NCBI GenBank assembly: GCA_008080915.1 | Contig: VMDI01000086.1 | Coordinates: 1 to 34,510, forward strand | Length of the DNA: 34,510 nucleotides | Direction of reading: 5' to 3' | Source: Gammaproteobacteria bacterium | Lineage (GTDB): Bacteria; Pseudomonadota; Gammaproteobacteria; PS1; Pseudothioglobaceae | Shown here: positions 7,660 to 17,591 of the stretch, piece by piece | Position numbering within the stretch: position 1 is the first letter of the stretch | How the letters are laid out: every line of letters starts with the position of its first letter | Notes under the pieces: model-generated | Seen by the model: the letters and a program-made list of their open reading frames with translations, nothing else | Databases searched by the model: none | What the model was told of the DNA's origin: nothing | Position numbers and translations under genes: made by a program

Positions 7660-9087
7660 ATGAATTTATATGATACAGTTGAGCTAGTTACAGGTAATTA
7701 CAACCCTAAAGATTGTAATATTGGAATTCTTCATGTGGGACCGGGGAATTTTCATCGTGCCCATCAGGCAGTTTATATTCATAGATTAATGTCAGAAACG
7801 AATGATTTGAAATGGGGTATAGCGGGTGTTAATTTAAGGCCAGAAAGTAAAGAGCTTCTCGATGATTTTAAAAAATGTGATGGTAGTTATATTCTTGAAA
7901 CAATTTCTCCAGAGGGTGATTTTGTTCATGAAAAAATAGACTCAATTGTGGGACTGTATGACTGGGATGATGAAAAAAATAAAGTCCTTGCATTGTTTGT
8001 TTCGAATGATTTAAAAATGATTACCGTTACTGTCACTGAAAGTGGCTATTCAATTAACAATGACAGGACACTTGATACAAAGGCTAATGAAATTATTGAA
8101 GACAGTAAATTTAAATCAACAAAAACCATTTATGGATTTCTATATGAGGGGCTTTCTCATCGGATGGATTCTAATGGAGGACCAATAACCATTGCATGTT
8201 GCGATAATCTTCAAAATAATGGTAAGTTACTGGAGTCATGCTTTAAAGATTTTATTTCACTTCAAAATAATTCAAAGCTTCTAGATTGGGTCAATAATAA
8301 TGTCTCCTTTCCTTGCAGTATGGTAGACCGAATTACGCCTAAACCAAATCCTAACTCGGTTCAATTAATTTGTAGTCAATATAACTTGAATGGAAATTGC
8401 GTCGTTATTGGCGAGGATTATCTGCAATGGGTTTTGGAAGACAGTTTTATTTCTGAACGACCACAATTAGAGAAGGTTGGAGTTCAGGTTGTGAAAGATG
8501 TTCATCCTTATGAAGAAACAAAGATAAGAATTCTTAATGCAGGACATACGACCTTGACATATTTTGGAGTTCTTGAAGGTTATAAAACATATGATGAAGC
8601 AGTTACTGATCAGAAGCTCACTGTTTTCTTTGACAATATCCAGGAGAGAGAAATTATTCCTGCACTGCCAGATGAATATCCGATCAATTATCAACAATAT
8701 GTCTCAACAACAAAGAATCGATTCACGAATAAACATATTGCTGATTCTTTAGAGAGAATTTGTATGGATGGTGTAGAAAAGTTCAAAGTATTTCTTCATC
8801 CAACCATAAAAGGTAATTTAGAAAATGGAAATATTCCAATATATTCAATTCAAGGAATTGCAAGTTGGTATGTATTTGCGACAAAATTTTTAGAAGGAAA
8901 ATTAACCATTGGATACCATGAGCCCAGTTGGGATATCTTAAAAACATTTTTGTCAGAGGATAGAATTGATGATTTTTCATCCAGTGAGATTTTCTGGGGC
9001 GATATACCGAAAAAGCATCCTGAATTCTCAAAACATCTTTCTGAAGAGATAAGAACTATGAAACATAGATATCAAGAGTGGCCATAG
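7660..9087 (+). CDS. mtlD: Mannitol 2-dehydrogenase family oxidoreductase (MtlD/MtlK type)
   Basis: A 475-residue polyol-specific long-chain dehydrogenase. The N-terminal nucleotide-binding stretch is IGILHVGPGNFHRAHQA at about residues 21-37. The catalytic signature K-x4-N-x2-H is intact as Lys288, Asn293 and His296 in KIRILNAGHTTL. Members oxidise D-mannitol to D-fructose with NAD, and many also oxidise D-arabitol to D-xylulose and D-sorbitol to fructose. That fits an operon with both a fructokinase and a xylulokinase. The ATG comes 3 bases after the mtlR stop. The length is slightly below the 490-500 usual for the family, but all motifs are present. Confidence 0.92.
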   Translation: MNLYDTVELVTGNYNPKDCNIGILHVGPGNFHRAHQAVYIHRLMSETNDLKWGIAGVNLRPESKELLDDFKKCDGSYILETISPEGDFVHEKIDSIVGLYDWDDEKNKVLALFVSNDLKMITVTVTESGYSINNDRTLDTKANEIIEDSKFKSTKTIYGFLYEGLSHRMDSNGGPITIACCDNLQNNGKLLESCFKDFISLQNNSKLLDWVNNNVSFPCSMVDRITPKPNPNSVQLICSQYNLNGNCVVIGEDYLQWVLEDSFISERPQLEKVGVQVVKDVHPYEETKIRILNAGHTTLTYFGVLEGYKTYDEAVTDQKLTVFFDNIQEREIIPALPDEYPINYQQYVSTTKNRFTNKHIADSLERICMDGVEKFKVFLHPTIKGNLENGNIPIYSIQGIASWYVFATKFLEGKLTIGYHEPSWDILKTFLSEDRIDDFSSSEIFWGDIPKKHPEFSKHLSEEIRTMKHRYQEWP

Positions 9088-9106
9088 GAACATATAGGAG
9101 AAAATC

Positions 9107-10102
9107 TTGGCTGAAATCAAATTAGAATCAATTTATAAAAGTTATAAAGATGTTGATGTTATAAATGGTGTGGATATTGCCATTGATGATGGAGACTTTG
9201 TTGTCTTTGTCGGCCCGTCAGGCTCTGGAAAATCAACCCTTCTCAGATTAGTTGCAGGATTAGAGGATATTTCTTCAGGATCAATTCGTATAGATGGAGT
9301 TGAGGTTAATGATATGCCTCCTGCTAAAAGAGAATTGGCAATGGTCTTCCAATCTTATGCACTTTATCCGCATATGAGTGTTTTTGACAACCTTGCTTTT
9401 GGACTTAAGCTTGCAAAAATTTCTACAGATGAGATAAGAGAGCGTGTTGAAAAAGTTGCAGCAACACTTCAAATTGGCGAGTATTTAGAAAGGTTACCAA
9501 AACAGCTTTCTGGAGGACAGAGACAAAGGGTGGCAATTGGTAGAGCTATCATCAGAGAGCCAAAGGTATTTTTGTTTGATGAGCCTTTGTCAAATTTAGA
9601 TGCTGCACTTCGTTTGGATATGAGAGTTGAGCTTGCAGATCTTCATGAAAAACTTGGAACAACTATTATTTATGTGACACATGATCAAACTGAAGCAATG
9701 ACACTTGCAGATAAGATTGTGGTTTTAAACAATGGGTTAGTTGAGCAAATTGACACTCCTGAGGGTCTTTATAACAATCCAAAGACCCAATTTGTAGCTG
9801 GATTTATTGGATCTCCAAAAATGAATTTTCTTTCCGGTGACTTGATTTCAGATAAAGATGCTGATGTTTATGGAATAAGACCAGAACACATTAAGGTCCA
9901 AAAATCAAAAGGAAAATTAAAAGCAAAATTGAAGCATAGTGAAAATCTAGGGGCCGATATTTTGTATTATTTTAAAACTACAGACAATCAACAAATTGTT
10001 GTCAGAACAGACAATAGTACGGAGTATGAAAAAGGCTTGGATTACTCACTTAGCTATGAAAATAAACACCTTCATAGATTTAAAAATGGCATTACCATAT
10101 AA
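9107..10102 (+). CDS. mtlK: Polyol ABC importer, ATPase subunit (MtlK/SmoK-like)
   Basis: A 331-residue ATPase of the MalK/UgpC type. Walker A GPSGSGKS is at residues 36-43, the Q-loop VFQSYALYPH at 79-88, signature LSGGQ at 133-137, Walker B VFLFDE at 153-158 and an H-loop THDQ. A short C-terminal regulatory domain (MOP/TOBE type, containing YGIRPEHIK) follows; at 331 residues it is a little shorter than MalK. The TTG start at 9107 is chosen because AGGAG (9096-9100) lies 6 bases upstream. It powers the MtlEFG importer. In this operon the ATPase gene is separated from the permeases by the regulator and the dehydrogenase. Confidence 0.92.
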   Translation: MAEIKLESIYKSYKDVDVINGVDIAIDDGDFVVFVGPSGSGKSTLLRLVAGLEDISSGSIRIDGVEVNDMPPAKRELAMVFQSYALYPHMSVFDNLAFGLKLAKISTDEIRERVEKVAATLQIGEYLERLPKQLSGGQRQRVAIGRAIIREPKVFLFDEPLSNLDAALRLDMRVELADLHEKLGTTIIYVTHDQTEAMTLADKIVVLNNGLVEQIDTPEGLYNNPKTQFVAGFIGSPKMNFLSGDLISDKDADVYGIRPEHIKVQKSKGKLKAKLKHSENLGADILYYFKTTDNQQIVVRTDNSTEYEKGLDYSLSYENKHLHRFKNGITI

Positions 10103-10107
10103 GACCC

Positions 10108-11025
10108 GTGGTTATTTTTTGTGGTGAGTCATTAATTGACTTAGTCGGCAATACTAAAAAAATCTATACCCCCCATGTTGGCGGAAGCATTCTTAATAGT
10201 GCAATTGCTTTTGGTCGGCTAACTGGCGATTCTTTCTACATGGGTGGAGTTTCCTCGGATGAGTATGGCAAATTAATTTATAAAAAATTGTCGGATTCAT
10301 CAGTGAAAAGTGACTTCTTCATTAAAACAGACAGACCTACTACTCTTGCTTATGTTGATTTAGATTCAGATGGGGTAGCTAAGTATCGTTTTGAAGACGA
10401 AGCTTCAGCTGGAAGATTAATCAGTAAAGAGGAATTAAAACCCTTCCTGGAGGACATCAAAAAAATGGATGCATTATTGGTAGGTGGGATTAGTCTTCAG
10501 TCTGAACCCTGTGGGACAAGTTTAGAGTGGGTAACAGAATGCCTATATAAAGAAACTAGTATATATTACGACCCTAATATCAGACCCTCATTCATTAAAG
10601 ATAAGAAGCTTTATTTAGAAAGATATCAAAGAATAATCTCTAGATCAATGTTCTTAAAATTATCGGAAGAAGATTCTGACTACATTTATAGTGAAAAAAA
10701 TCTGGATAAGAAAGTAGATGAGATTTTTTTAAGTGGTGTCAAAGTTATTCTCCATACAATAGGCAAAAAGGGAGTAAGAGTTTATATGGATTCTGGCGAT
10801 ACTTTTACTGCTTCTGTTCAGCCTACAAAAGTTATAGATACAATTGGTGCCGGCGATAGTTTTAATGCTGGGTTCTTATATTATCTTGATAGTAAAAAGC
10901 ATCTTCAAGATATAAACTTTGATAAAGGAGTAATTCGGGATGCTGTTGAATTTGCGAATAAAGTTGCGAGGTTTACAGTCAGCCAGAAGGGAGCCAACCC
11001 TCCAAGATTAGATCAAATTAATTAG
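10108..11025 (+). CDS. mtlZ: Fructokinase, PfkB family (MtlZ-like)
   Basis: A 305-residue ribokinase/PfkB-family sugar kinase predicted to convert fructose to fructose 6-phosphate. The N-terminal CGESLIDLVG and GGSILNSAIAFGRL segments and the C-terminal signature DTIGAGDSFNAGF (from residue 244, catalytic Asp250) are all present. The start is a GTG 5 bases after the mtlK stop, with no clear Shine-Dalgarno, so translation probably depends on coupling. It is the last gene of the polyol operon and takes the fructose produced by both dehydrogenases. The final 8 bases overlap the end of frcA on the other strand, and no terminator separates the two. Confidence 0.88.
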   Translation: MVIFCGESLIDLVGNTKKIYTPHVGGSILNSAIAFGRLTGDSFYMGGVSSDEYGKLIYKKLSDSSVKSDFFIKTDRPTTLAYVDLDSDGVAKYRFEDEASAGRLISKEELKPFLEDIKKMDALLVGGISLQSEPCGTSLEWVTECLYKETSIYYDPNIRPSFIKDKKLYLERYQRIISRSMFLKLSEEDSDYIYSEKNLDKKVDEIFLSGVKVILHTIGKKGVRVYMDSGDTFTASVQPTKVIDTIGAGDSFNAGFLYYLDSKKHLQDINFDKGVIRDAVEFANKVARFTVSQKGANPPRLDQIN

Positions 11026-11776
11026 CGTACTGCTTCTCTTTTTTACCACCAGTAATCTCAGCCACAATGTCCTCTTCAGTGACATCTTTGGTATTGACCT
11101 GAGCCACCATCTGACCTTGTCGAAAAACACAAATCTTATCTGATAGCTTGAATACTTGTTTTAGGTTGTGACTAATGATTAGAACAGGAATGCCATTTGA
11201 CTTAAGACCCTCAATAATATTTTCAACAGCACGAGTCTCTTTTACGCCAAGTGCTGCTGTGGGCTCATCCATGATGATTAACTTGGATCCCCAACCTGCC
11301 GCTCTAGTAATCGCAATACATTGCCTCTGCCCACCAGACATATTTACAAGTTTTTGATCTATTTGGTTAATCGTTACACCTGTTTTAGATAAAAGATCTT
11401 TTGCCTGCTTATTCATCTTTCTTTTATTGAGCCAGCTAAGTGGTCCGAATTTGAAATAATAAATTTCCCTGCCTAGAAAAATATTTGCAGCAACATCTAA
11501 GTGGTCAATTAAAGCAAGATTTTGGTAAACGGTTTCAATGCCTGCTGATCTTGCTTCTAGAGGCGAAGAGAAATTAATCTCATCATTGTAGAATTCCACT
11601 TTTCCTGAAGAGGGCTGTTCAACACCGGTGATATTTCTCACAAAAGTAGATTTGCCTGCTCCATTGTCTCCAACTATGGCAATAATTTCATCCTTCTTCA
11701 TGGAAAAGTTCACATTTTTTAATGCTTGGACACCGCCATAATTTTTACAAAGATCCGTTGTTTTTAAAATTTCCAT
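11018..11776 (-). CDS. frcA: Sugar ABC importer ATPase, single-domain (FrcA-like)
   Basis: A 252-residue ATPase of the ribose/fructose (CUT2) class. Walker A GDNGAGKST is at 36-44, signature MSGGQ at 146-150 and Walker B IIMDE ends at Asp170-Glu171. CUT2 ATPases such as RbsA and XylG usually have two fused ATPase domains; this one has a single domain, as FrcA of Sinorhizobium does, and would act as a dimer. It diverges from the binding-protein gene at 11924 across a 147-base regulatory gap. There is no Shine-Dalgarno before the ATG, and an operator-like sequence (11779-11790) abuts the start codon. It powers the FrcB/FrcC importer. Confidence 0.88.
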   Translation of the reverse strand: MEILKTTDLCKNYGGVQALKNVNFSMKKDEIIAIVGDNGAGKSTFVRNITGVEQPSSGKVEFYNDEINFSSPLEARSAGIETVYQNLALIDHLDVAANIFLGREIYYFKFGPLSWLNKRKMNKQAKDLLSKTGVTINQIDQKLVNMSGGQRQCIAITRAAGWGSKLIIMDEPTAALGVKETRAVENIIEGLKSNGIPVLIISHNLKQVFKLSDKICVFRQGQMVAQVNTKDVTEEDIVAEITGGKKEKQYAN

Positions 11777-11778
11777 AG

Positions 11779-11790
11779 AATTGTTGACAA
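11779..11790. promoter_or_regulatory. Second operator-like site next to the frcA start
   Basis: AATTGTTGACAA differs in one base from the first 12 bases of the perfect palindrome at 11841-11854. It lies in the frcA leader, two bases before the start codon. The two centres are about 62 bp apart, roughly six helical turns, compatible with repression by looping. Confidence 0.45.
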
Positions 11791-11819
11791 AAAATTAAAT
11801 ATTTTTTTTATTTCTTAAA

Positions 11820-11849
11820 AATATACTCAATTTTTAGATAAATTGTTAA
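11820..11849 (-). promoter_or_regulatory. Predicted frcA promoter
   Basis: On the minus strand, TTAACA (11849-11844) and TATATT (11825-11820) are separated by 18 bases. Each differs in one position from the sigma-70 consensus. The -35 element lies within the shared palindrome. Confidence 0.5.
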
Positions 11850-11854
11850 CAATT
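11841..11854. promoter_or_regulatory. Shared operator between frcA and frcBC
   Basis: AATTGTTAACAATT is a perfect 14-base palindrome midway between the divergent genes. It supplies the -35 element (TTAACA) to a promoter on each strand, so one bound protein would block both. No LacI-, ROK- or other candidate repressor gene lies beside it, so the regulator would be encoded elsewhere. Confidence 0.55.
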
Positions 11855-11873
11855 AATAATTATTTGGTATTAT
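11846..11873 (+). promoter_or_regulatory. Predicted frcBC promoter
   Basis: TTAACA (11846-11851), a 16-base spacer and TATTAT (11868-11873) give a near-consensus sigma-70 promoter. Transcription would start near 11880, giving a leader of about 44 bases that contains the hairpin at 11883-11899. Confidence 0.55.
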
Positions 11874-11882
11874 TCAAACTCG

Positions 11883-11908
11883 CAGTCAAAAATTGACTGT
11901 TTATTTTT
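11883..11908 (+). promoter_or_regulatory. Leader hairpin with T-rich tract before frcB
   Basis: CAGTCAA (11883-11889) and TTGACTG (11893-11899) form a 7-bp stem with an AAA loop, followed by TTTATTTTT and then the ribosome-binding GAGGAGAGA. It resembles a weak terminator placed in the leader, or a 5' stabilising hairpin. A similar layout precedes the gene at 18249. Confidence 0.45.
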
Positions 11909-11923
11909 AATGAGGAGAGAAAA

Positions 11924-12853
11924 ATGAATAAACTTCTAAAAGCAACACTGGTTGCATCTTCTGTTGCTTTGTCATCCATGACAGTGGCGCAAGATGTAAT
12001 TGGATACATTACTAAATCAGCAACCAATTCAGGTTGGCAAATGATTAATCAGGGAGCAAAAGATAAAGCATCTGAAATGGGTGTGAAGCTAGTCACTGTT
12101 GGACCATCATTCCAAGGTGATCTTTCAAGCCAGTTAGAGGTATTTGAAAATCTAGTAAACCAAAAAGTAAATGCAATTGCTCTAGCTCCAGTTGATTCAG
12201 CTGGTATTGCTCCAGCGGTGAATGACGCTATGAAAGCAGGCATACCTATTGTTGCAGTAGACACTGGTGTGAGTGGTGCAGAGGTTACTTCTTTTGTAGC
12301 AACAGATAATTTAGCAGTGGCAAAAGTACAAGGTGCCGTAGCAGCAACGCTAGTTGATAATGGTGATACAGTTATCTACGTTACTGGTAACCAGGCTCAG
12401 TCTACAGGCCAAGAAAGAAGAGATGGCTTTATGGCGGCATTCAAAGCAGCTAGACCAGACAGTAAAATTCTGATTGCTCCAACAAAGTGGAATTCAGATG
12501 AAGCACAAAGTGGTGTTGAGGCATTACTCAATGCTAATCGTGGCGTCAAAATGATTGTTAATGCTTGGGACGGTGGAACTATGGGTGCTATGGCAGCGCT
12601 TAAAAACCTTGGATACCGCAAAGGCCAAGTTAAGTTAGTTGGTTTTGATGGTGCAGGTGATGCTATCGAGGCAATGGACGATGGTTGGGTTCATGCAGAT
12701 ACAGCTCAAATGTTATATCAAATGGGCTACCAAGGTGTTGAAGCTGCTGTGAATGCTGCGAGAGGTAAAAAAGTTAACCCTAGAATTGATACTGGGTTCT
12801 TTTTAGTGACTCCATCAACATCTAAAGTCTATAAGGCTATGGTTGGAATGTAA
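11924..12853 (+). CDS. frcB: Sugar ABC importer, periplasmic binding protein (FrcB/RbsB-like)
   Basis: A 309-residue periplasmic binding protein of the type I (RbsB-like) fold. The Sec signal peptide ends in TVA (residues 20-22), with cleavage expected before Gln23. The mature N terminus DVIGYITKSATNSGWQMINQ, the VDTGVSG hinge region and NAWDGGTMGA are typical of this family. The ATG is preceded by GAGGAGAGA. Together with the permease that follows and the divergent ATPase it forms a CUT2 importer, probably for fructose or another monosaccharide. The substrate is inferred from similarity to FrcB and from the fructose-centred neighbourhood; ribose or another sugar remains possible. Confidence 0.87.
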   Translation: MNKLLKATLVASSVALSSMTVAQDVIGYITKSATNSGWQMINQGAKDKASEMGVKLVTVGPSFQGDLSSQLEVFENLVNQKVNAIALAPVDSAGIAPAVNDAMKAGIPIVAVDTGVSGAEVTSFVATDNLAVAKVQGAVAATLVDNGDTVIYVTGNQAQSTGQERRDGFMAAFKAARPDSKILIAPTKWNSDEAQSGVEALLNANRGVKMIVNAWDGGTMGAMAALKNLGYRKGQVKLVGFDGAGDAIEAMDDGWVHADTAQMLYQMGYQGVEAAVNAARGKKVNPRIDTGFFLVTPSTSKVYKAMVGM

Positions 12854-12867
12854 TCATAGATAGATCT

Positions 12868-14394
12868 ATGACTTTAAAGGATAGTTTTCTACAAAAGATA
12901 ATTCGCTTCTTTGGCTATGAGTGGTCGGGGGCATTGGTTGCTATCTTTGTTTTATCAATAGCAATTGAATTATCGACTGATGGACAGCCATTTTTTCATC
13001 CATCTAACTTAATGACTATCCTTAATAATGCCGCTGCAGTTGGTGTCATTGCAGGAGGAATGACTGTAGTCATTCTCACCGCTGGAATTGACCTTTCAGT
13101 GGGTTCCGTGATGGGATTAATTGCGGCTCTGACTGGATACGTTGCCTCTTTTTGGGGCATCGATCCATCACTCGCAATCGGTGTTGGTCTTCTACTTGCG
13201 GTTATGGTTGGTGCAGTGAATGGATTATTTATATCCTATTGGAAGATGCCAGCATTTATTGTGACGCTTGCTGGATTATCAATGTGGAGAGGTATCGCAC
13301 ATTTATCGACGGGTGCTGTTGCAACTCCAAAACTTGATGAAACCTTTGATTACTTTGGGCGATACAACCCACTCTCTTGGTTTGCCGATGGTTTTTTAGA
13401 CCAAACATTACCTAATTGGTTGATGCCAATAGGGGAATTCATTGATGCAAACTGGTTTGACTATTTCAGATCGTTTCAGATGAGTCTAGTAATATTAATC
13501 TTATTTTTTATTTGTTTAAGTTTAATTATCAATAACACCAAACTTGGACGATATATCTATGCAATAGGTAGTAATGAACAGGGTGCACGCCAGGCTGGTA
13601 TTAATACCGAAGCTTATAAATTCTTTGCATATGTTTTTTGTACTTTATCTGTTGCCTTGGGAGCGCTATTGTTTTTAGGAAGAGCTCCATACGCTAAATC
13701 AGATTATGGACAAATGTGGGAGCTTGATGCAATCGCTGCAGTTGTTATTGGAGGCACTTCTTTATTTGGAGGTAAGGGAACTATTTGGGGAACCTTCCTG
13801 GGTATTATCTTGTTAAAACTAATTAACAATGGATTAACACTTGCCCAGTTAGAAACATTTTGGCAAATGGTAGTCACAGGACTGATCATTCTTGTGGCTG
13901 TCGGAATTGATATAGTGAGACAATCACAATCGGCTATTAAACTGAAAAACATGCTTTTCTTCACCACTTCTGTTTTGGTATTTTTCGTTTTGATTGACCC
14001 ACTCTCAAAGTTATTAAAATCTTGGTTAAGCATCTTTGAGCATTCAGCAATGAATGACTTGATGCAATCAGGAGCTTCACTTGCGAGTACCCAAGCACAA
14101 AGAGTTTTATCATCTGAAGAAATTATCAGATCTCAAGAATTGATTAGCGCAAATTTAGAGAGTGCAATTTATTTTGGTTTATTATTTGCTGCAGTGATCG
14201 CATGCATATTTTTTGCCAAAAAATTAATCCACTATGTGGTCGCCTCAGGTTTGATATTATTTACCGCAATGAGTTTTGCAATGGACTCACTTAATTACGC
14301 ATTTCCTTTCCTCTTATTGGCGTCATTAATCATGATCGTCTCTATGAAGGTGGAAGATATTTTTGAATACGCTAAGACAATCGAAGAAAAGTAG
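12868..14394 (+). CDS. frcC: Sugar ABC importer permease with C-terminal membrane extension (FrcC-like)
   Basis: Residues 1 to about 352 are a CUT2 permease: multiple hydrophobic helices, the TAGIDLSVGS signature near residue 72, the GSNEQGARQAGI cytoplasmic loop and the GGTSLFGGKGTIWGT segment. An insertion at about 150-205, rich in aromatic residues, recalls XylH-type permeases. Family members normally end soon after the IDIVRQ position (348-352 here). This protein continues for some 156 residues with about five more hydrophobic helices and an acidic soluble tail ending in KTIEEK. The extension is in frame and has the same base composition, so it appears to be genuine. It starts 14 bases after frcB. 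A ten-base palindrome ATAGATCTAT overlaps its start codon. The gene ends 9 bases from the end of the convergent gene at 14404. Confidence 0.85.
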   Translation: MTLKDSFLQKIIRFFGYEWSGALVAIFVLSIAIELSTDGQPFFHPSNLMTILNNAAAVGVIAGGMTVVILTAGIDLSVGSVMGLIAALTGYVASFWGIDPSLAIGVGLLLAVMVGAVNGLFISYWKMPAFIVTLAGLSMWRGIAHLSTGAVATPKLDETFDYFGRYNPLSWFADGFLDQTLPNWLMPIGEFIDANWFDYFRSFQMSLVILILFFICLSLIINNTKLGRYIYAIGSNEQGARQAGINTEAYKFFAYVFCTLSVALGALLFLGRAPYAKSDYGQMWELDAIAAVVIGGTSLFGGKGTIWGTFLGIILLKLINNGLTLAQLETFWQMVVTGLIILVAVGIDIVRQSQSAIKLKNMLFFTTSVLVFFVLIDPLSKLLKSWLSIFEHSAMNDLMQSGASLASTQAQRVLSSEEIIRSQELISANLESAIYFGLLFAAVIACIFFAKKLIHYVVASGLILFTAMSFAMDSLNYAFPFLLLASLIMIVSMKVEDIFEYAKTIEEK

Positions 14395-14403
14395 TTAGTT
14401 CAA

Positions 14404-15567
14404 CTATTCTTTATCCCAGTATTTTGTTTTGATTCCATAACCAAGATCCGCATCGATTAATCTGGTTCTAAGTTTAAGAAGTTTGGCAATTAATTCGGGC
14501 TCAGTCTTTTCGTAAGCCTCAGCATCAGGTCTTCTGTTAACCACAACTCCAAGCAATTCAGTAATAGCATTACCAATCGAGTTCTGTGAGATCGTAACAA
14601 CTAGCTTACCTTCATCATTTCTATAGATGAGTTGTTTGAATGCGGGTTGCCAACGAATACTAGAGGCAAACCTTGCATCATCAATGCACTTATCTCTAAC
14701 TTTCTTTGCAGCTGATAAGAAACAGTTATTGAAGAGCAGTATTTTTTCAATCTCTTTAGGGAAATAGGCATTACTTGGAACACCAGAATTTCTACTTGAG
14801 ACTTGAGTAAAAAAACTCCTGTAGAAATCCAAGAAGCCTTTTAAAACTAGATCATATTCTTTCCAGAAATCAATATTTTTAATACTCTCAATACCTCCAA
14901 GAATCTCCCAACTAGGCAACCCTTGCGGATAGCCGGTTAATTCCAGGCCACTGGCATTGGATGGCATCGGTCTTAGAATTTCTAAATCCAGAGATGACAG
15001 GAATTCTAGATATACATCCTGCATGTATGCTGCAAATAAAGAGTGTTGACCACCATCTGTAAGATTAGGATTACTGGTATCAGTCAGTTTGGCATTTTTC
15101 AAAACCTCTTTATCAAAGACGATAAAGTGATTATGAAGCATACGAATACTAGGAACACCTGGAGAGGTAATTGGCCAAGTTGAGTCCAGTGAAGCTTCAC
15201 CAGCAAGTATCAAATGTTTCTTAGGGTCAGGATAGTGCTCAAGCATAAAACCAATAATGATCTGGTTCATGCGATTCCAGACTGATTTTACTTTTTCAGG
15301 GAGTTGCGTCCTTCTAACTGGGCGACCTAATGGGTTAAGGATTGACTGCGAGGTGTTGTAGATAATCGAACAATCAAACTCATTGGAATGACCTAAAGCC
15401 TTTCTATAGAGAAGTAGATCTTCTTCATTGGTCAATAGACCATTGTTATTTATAAGATCATTAAGATTCTCAGGTGAGTTAAAAAACTCATTGGGCTTCA
15501 TACCTTCTGGAACATCCAAAGGGATGGGTCTGAAGGGAACTTCTATCTCGCGAGGACCAACTTTCAT
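14404..15567 (-). CDS. Conserved-looking protein of unknown function (387 aa)
   Basis: I do not recognise this family. The 387-residue protein has no signal peptide or membrane helix and looks like a globular cytoplasmic enzyme. Visible features are RPVRRTQLP near residue 80, LAGEASLDSTWPITSPG near 120-136, an HNHF motif near 145 that could bind metal or a phosphate, TDGGQHSLFAAYMQDVYLEF near 171-190, and a charged C-terminal third ending in LGYGIKTKYWDKE. The HxH is not enough to assign it to the HIT/GalT superfamily. The first ATG (15567) lies only two bases after the T run of the upstream terminator and has no Shine-Dalgarno. Met23 (ATG at 15501) is an alternative start, although its AGAAGG is only one base away. 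It lies between a sugar importer and pfp-adk, so a role in sugar metabolism is a weak inference. Confidence 0.75.
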   Translation of the reverse strand: MKVGPREIEVPFRPIPLDVPEGMKPNEFFNSPENLNDLINNNGLLTNEEDLLLYRKALGHSNEFDCSIIYNTSQSILNPLGRPVRRTQLPEKVKSVWNRMNQIIIGFMLEHYPDPKKHLILAGEASLDSTWPITSPGVPSIRMLHNHFIVFDKEVLKNAKLTDTSNPNLTDGGQHSLFAAYMQDVYLEFLSSLDLEILRPMPSNASGLELTGYPQGLPSWEILGGIESIKNIDFWKEYDLVLKGFLDFYRSFFTQVSSRNSGVPSNAYFPKEIEKILLFNNCFLSAAKKVRDKCIDDARFASSIRWQPAFKQLIYRNDEGKLVVTISQNSIGNAITELLGVVVNRRPDAEAYEKTEPELIAKLLKLRTRLIDADLGYGIKTKYWDKE

Positions 15568-15568
15568 A

Positions 15569-15597
15569 GAAAAAAAAGGGGGTAGAAAACTACCCCC
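15569..15597 (-). terminator. Rho-independent terminator of the pfp-adk operon
   Basis: On the minus strand GGGGGTAG (15597-15590) and CTACCCCC (15585-15578) form a perfect 8-bp GC-rich stem with a TTTT loop, followed by eight Ts (15577-15570). It sits 8 bases after the adk stop and only two bases before the ATG of the next minus-strand gene. Confidence 0.95.
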
Positions 15598-15604
15598 TAA
15601 ATAA

Positions 15605-17519
<1,915 letters not shown>

Positions 17520-17544
17520 GGTAAACCTCTTTTGAATTTAAATT

Positions 17545-17580
17545 TTTTCGACTCGAAAAGCCGAACGAAATTTGATTATA
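17545..17580 (-). promoter_or_regulatory. pfp-adk promoter -10 and leader palindrome
   Basis: A consensus TATAAT on the minus strand occupies 17580-17575; no convincing -35 is seen. Downstream of the expected start lies TTTTCGA-C-TCGAAAA (17545-17559), two perfect 7-base arms around one base. That symmetry suits a repressor site in the leader. A third inverted repeat, GATATTA/TAATATC (17588-17604), spans the stop codon of the neighbouring phosphoesterase gene. Confidence 0.45.
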
Positions 17581-17591
17581 CAGCGCGGATA

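Noticed and set aside
14396..14406. TAGTT-C-AACTA palindrome between frcC and the unknown gene as a terminator
   Set aside because: A one-base loop cannot form a hairpin, the arms are AT-rich, and there is no T run.
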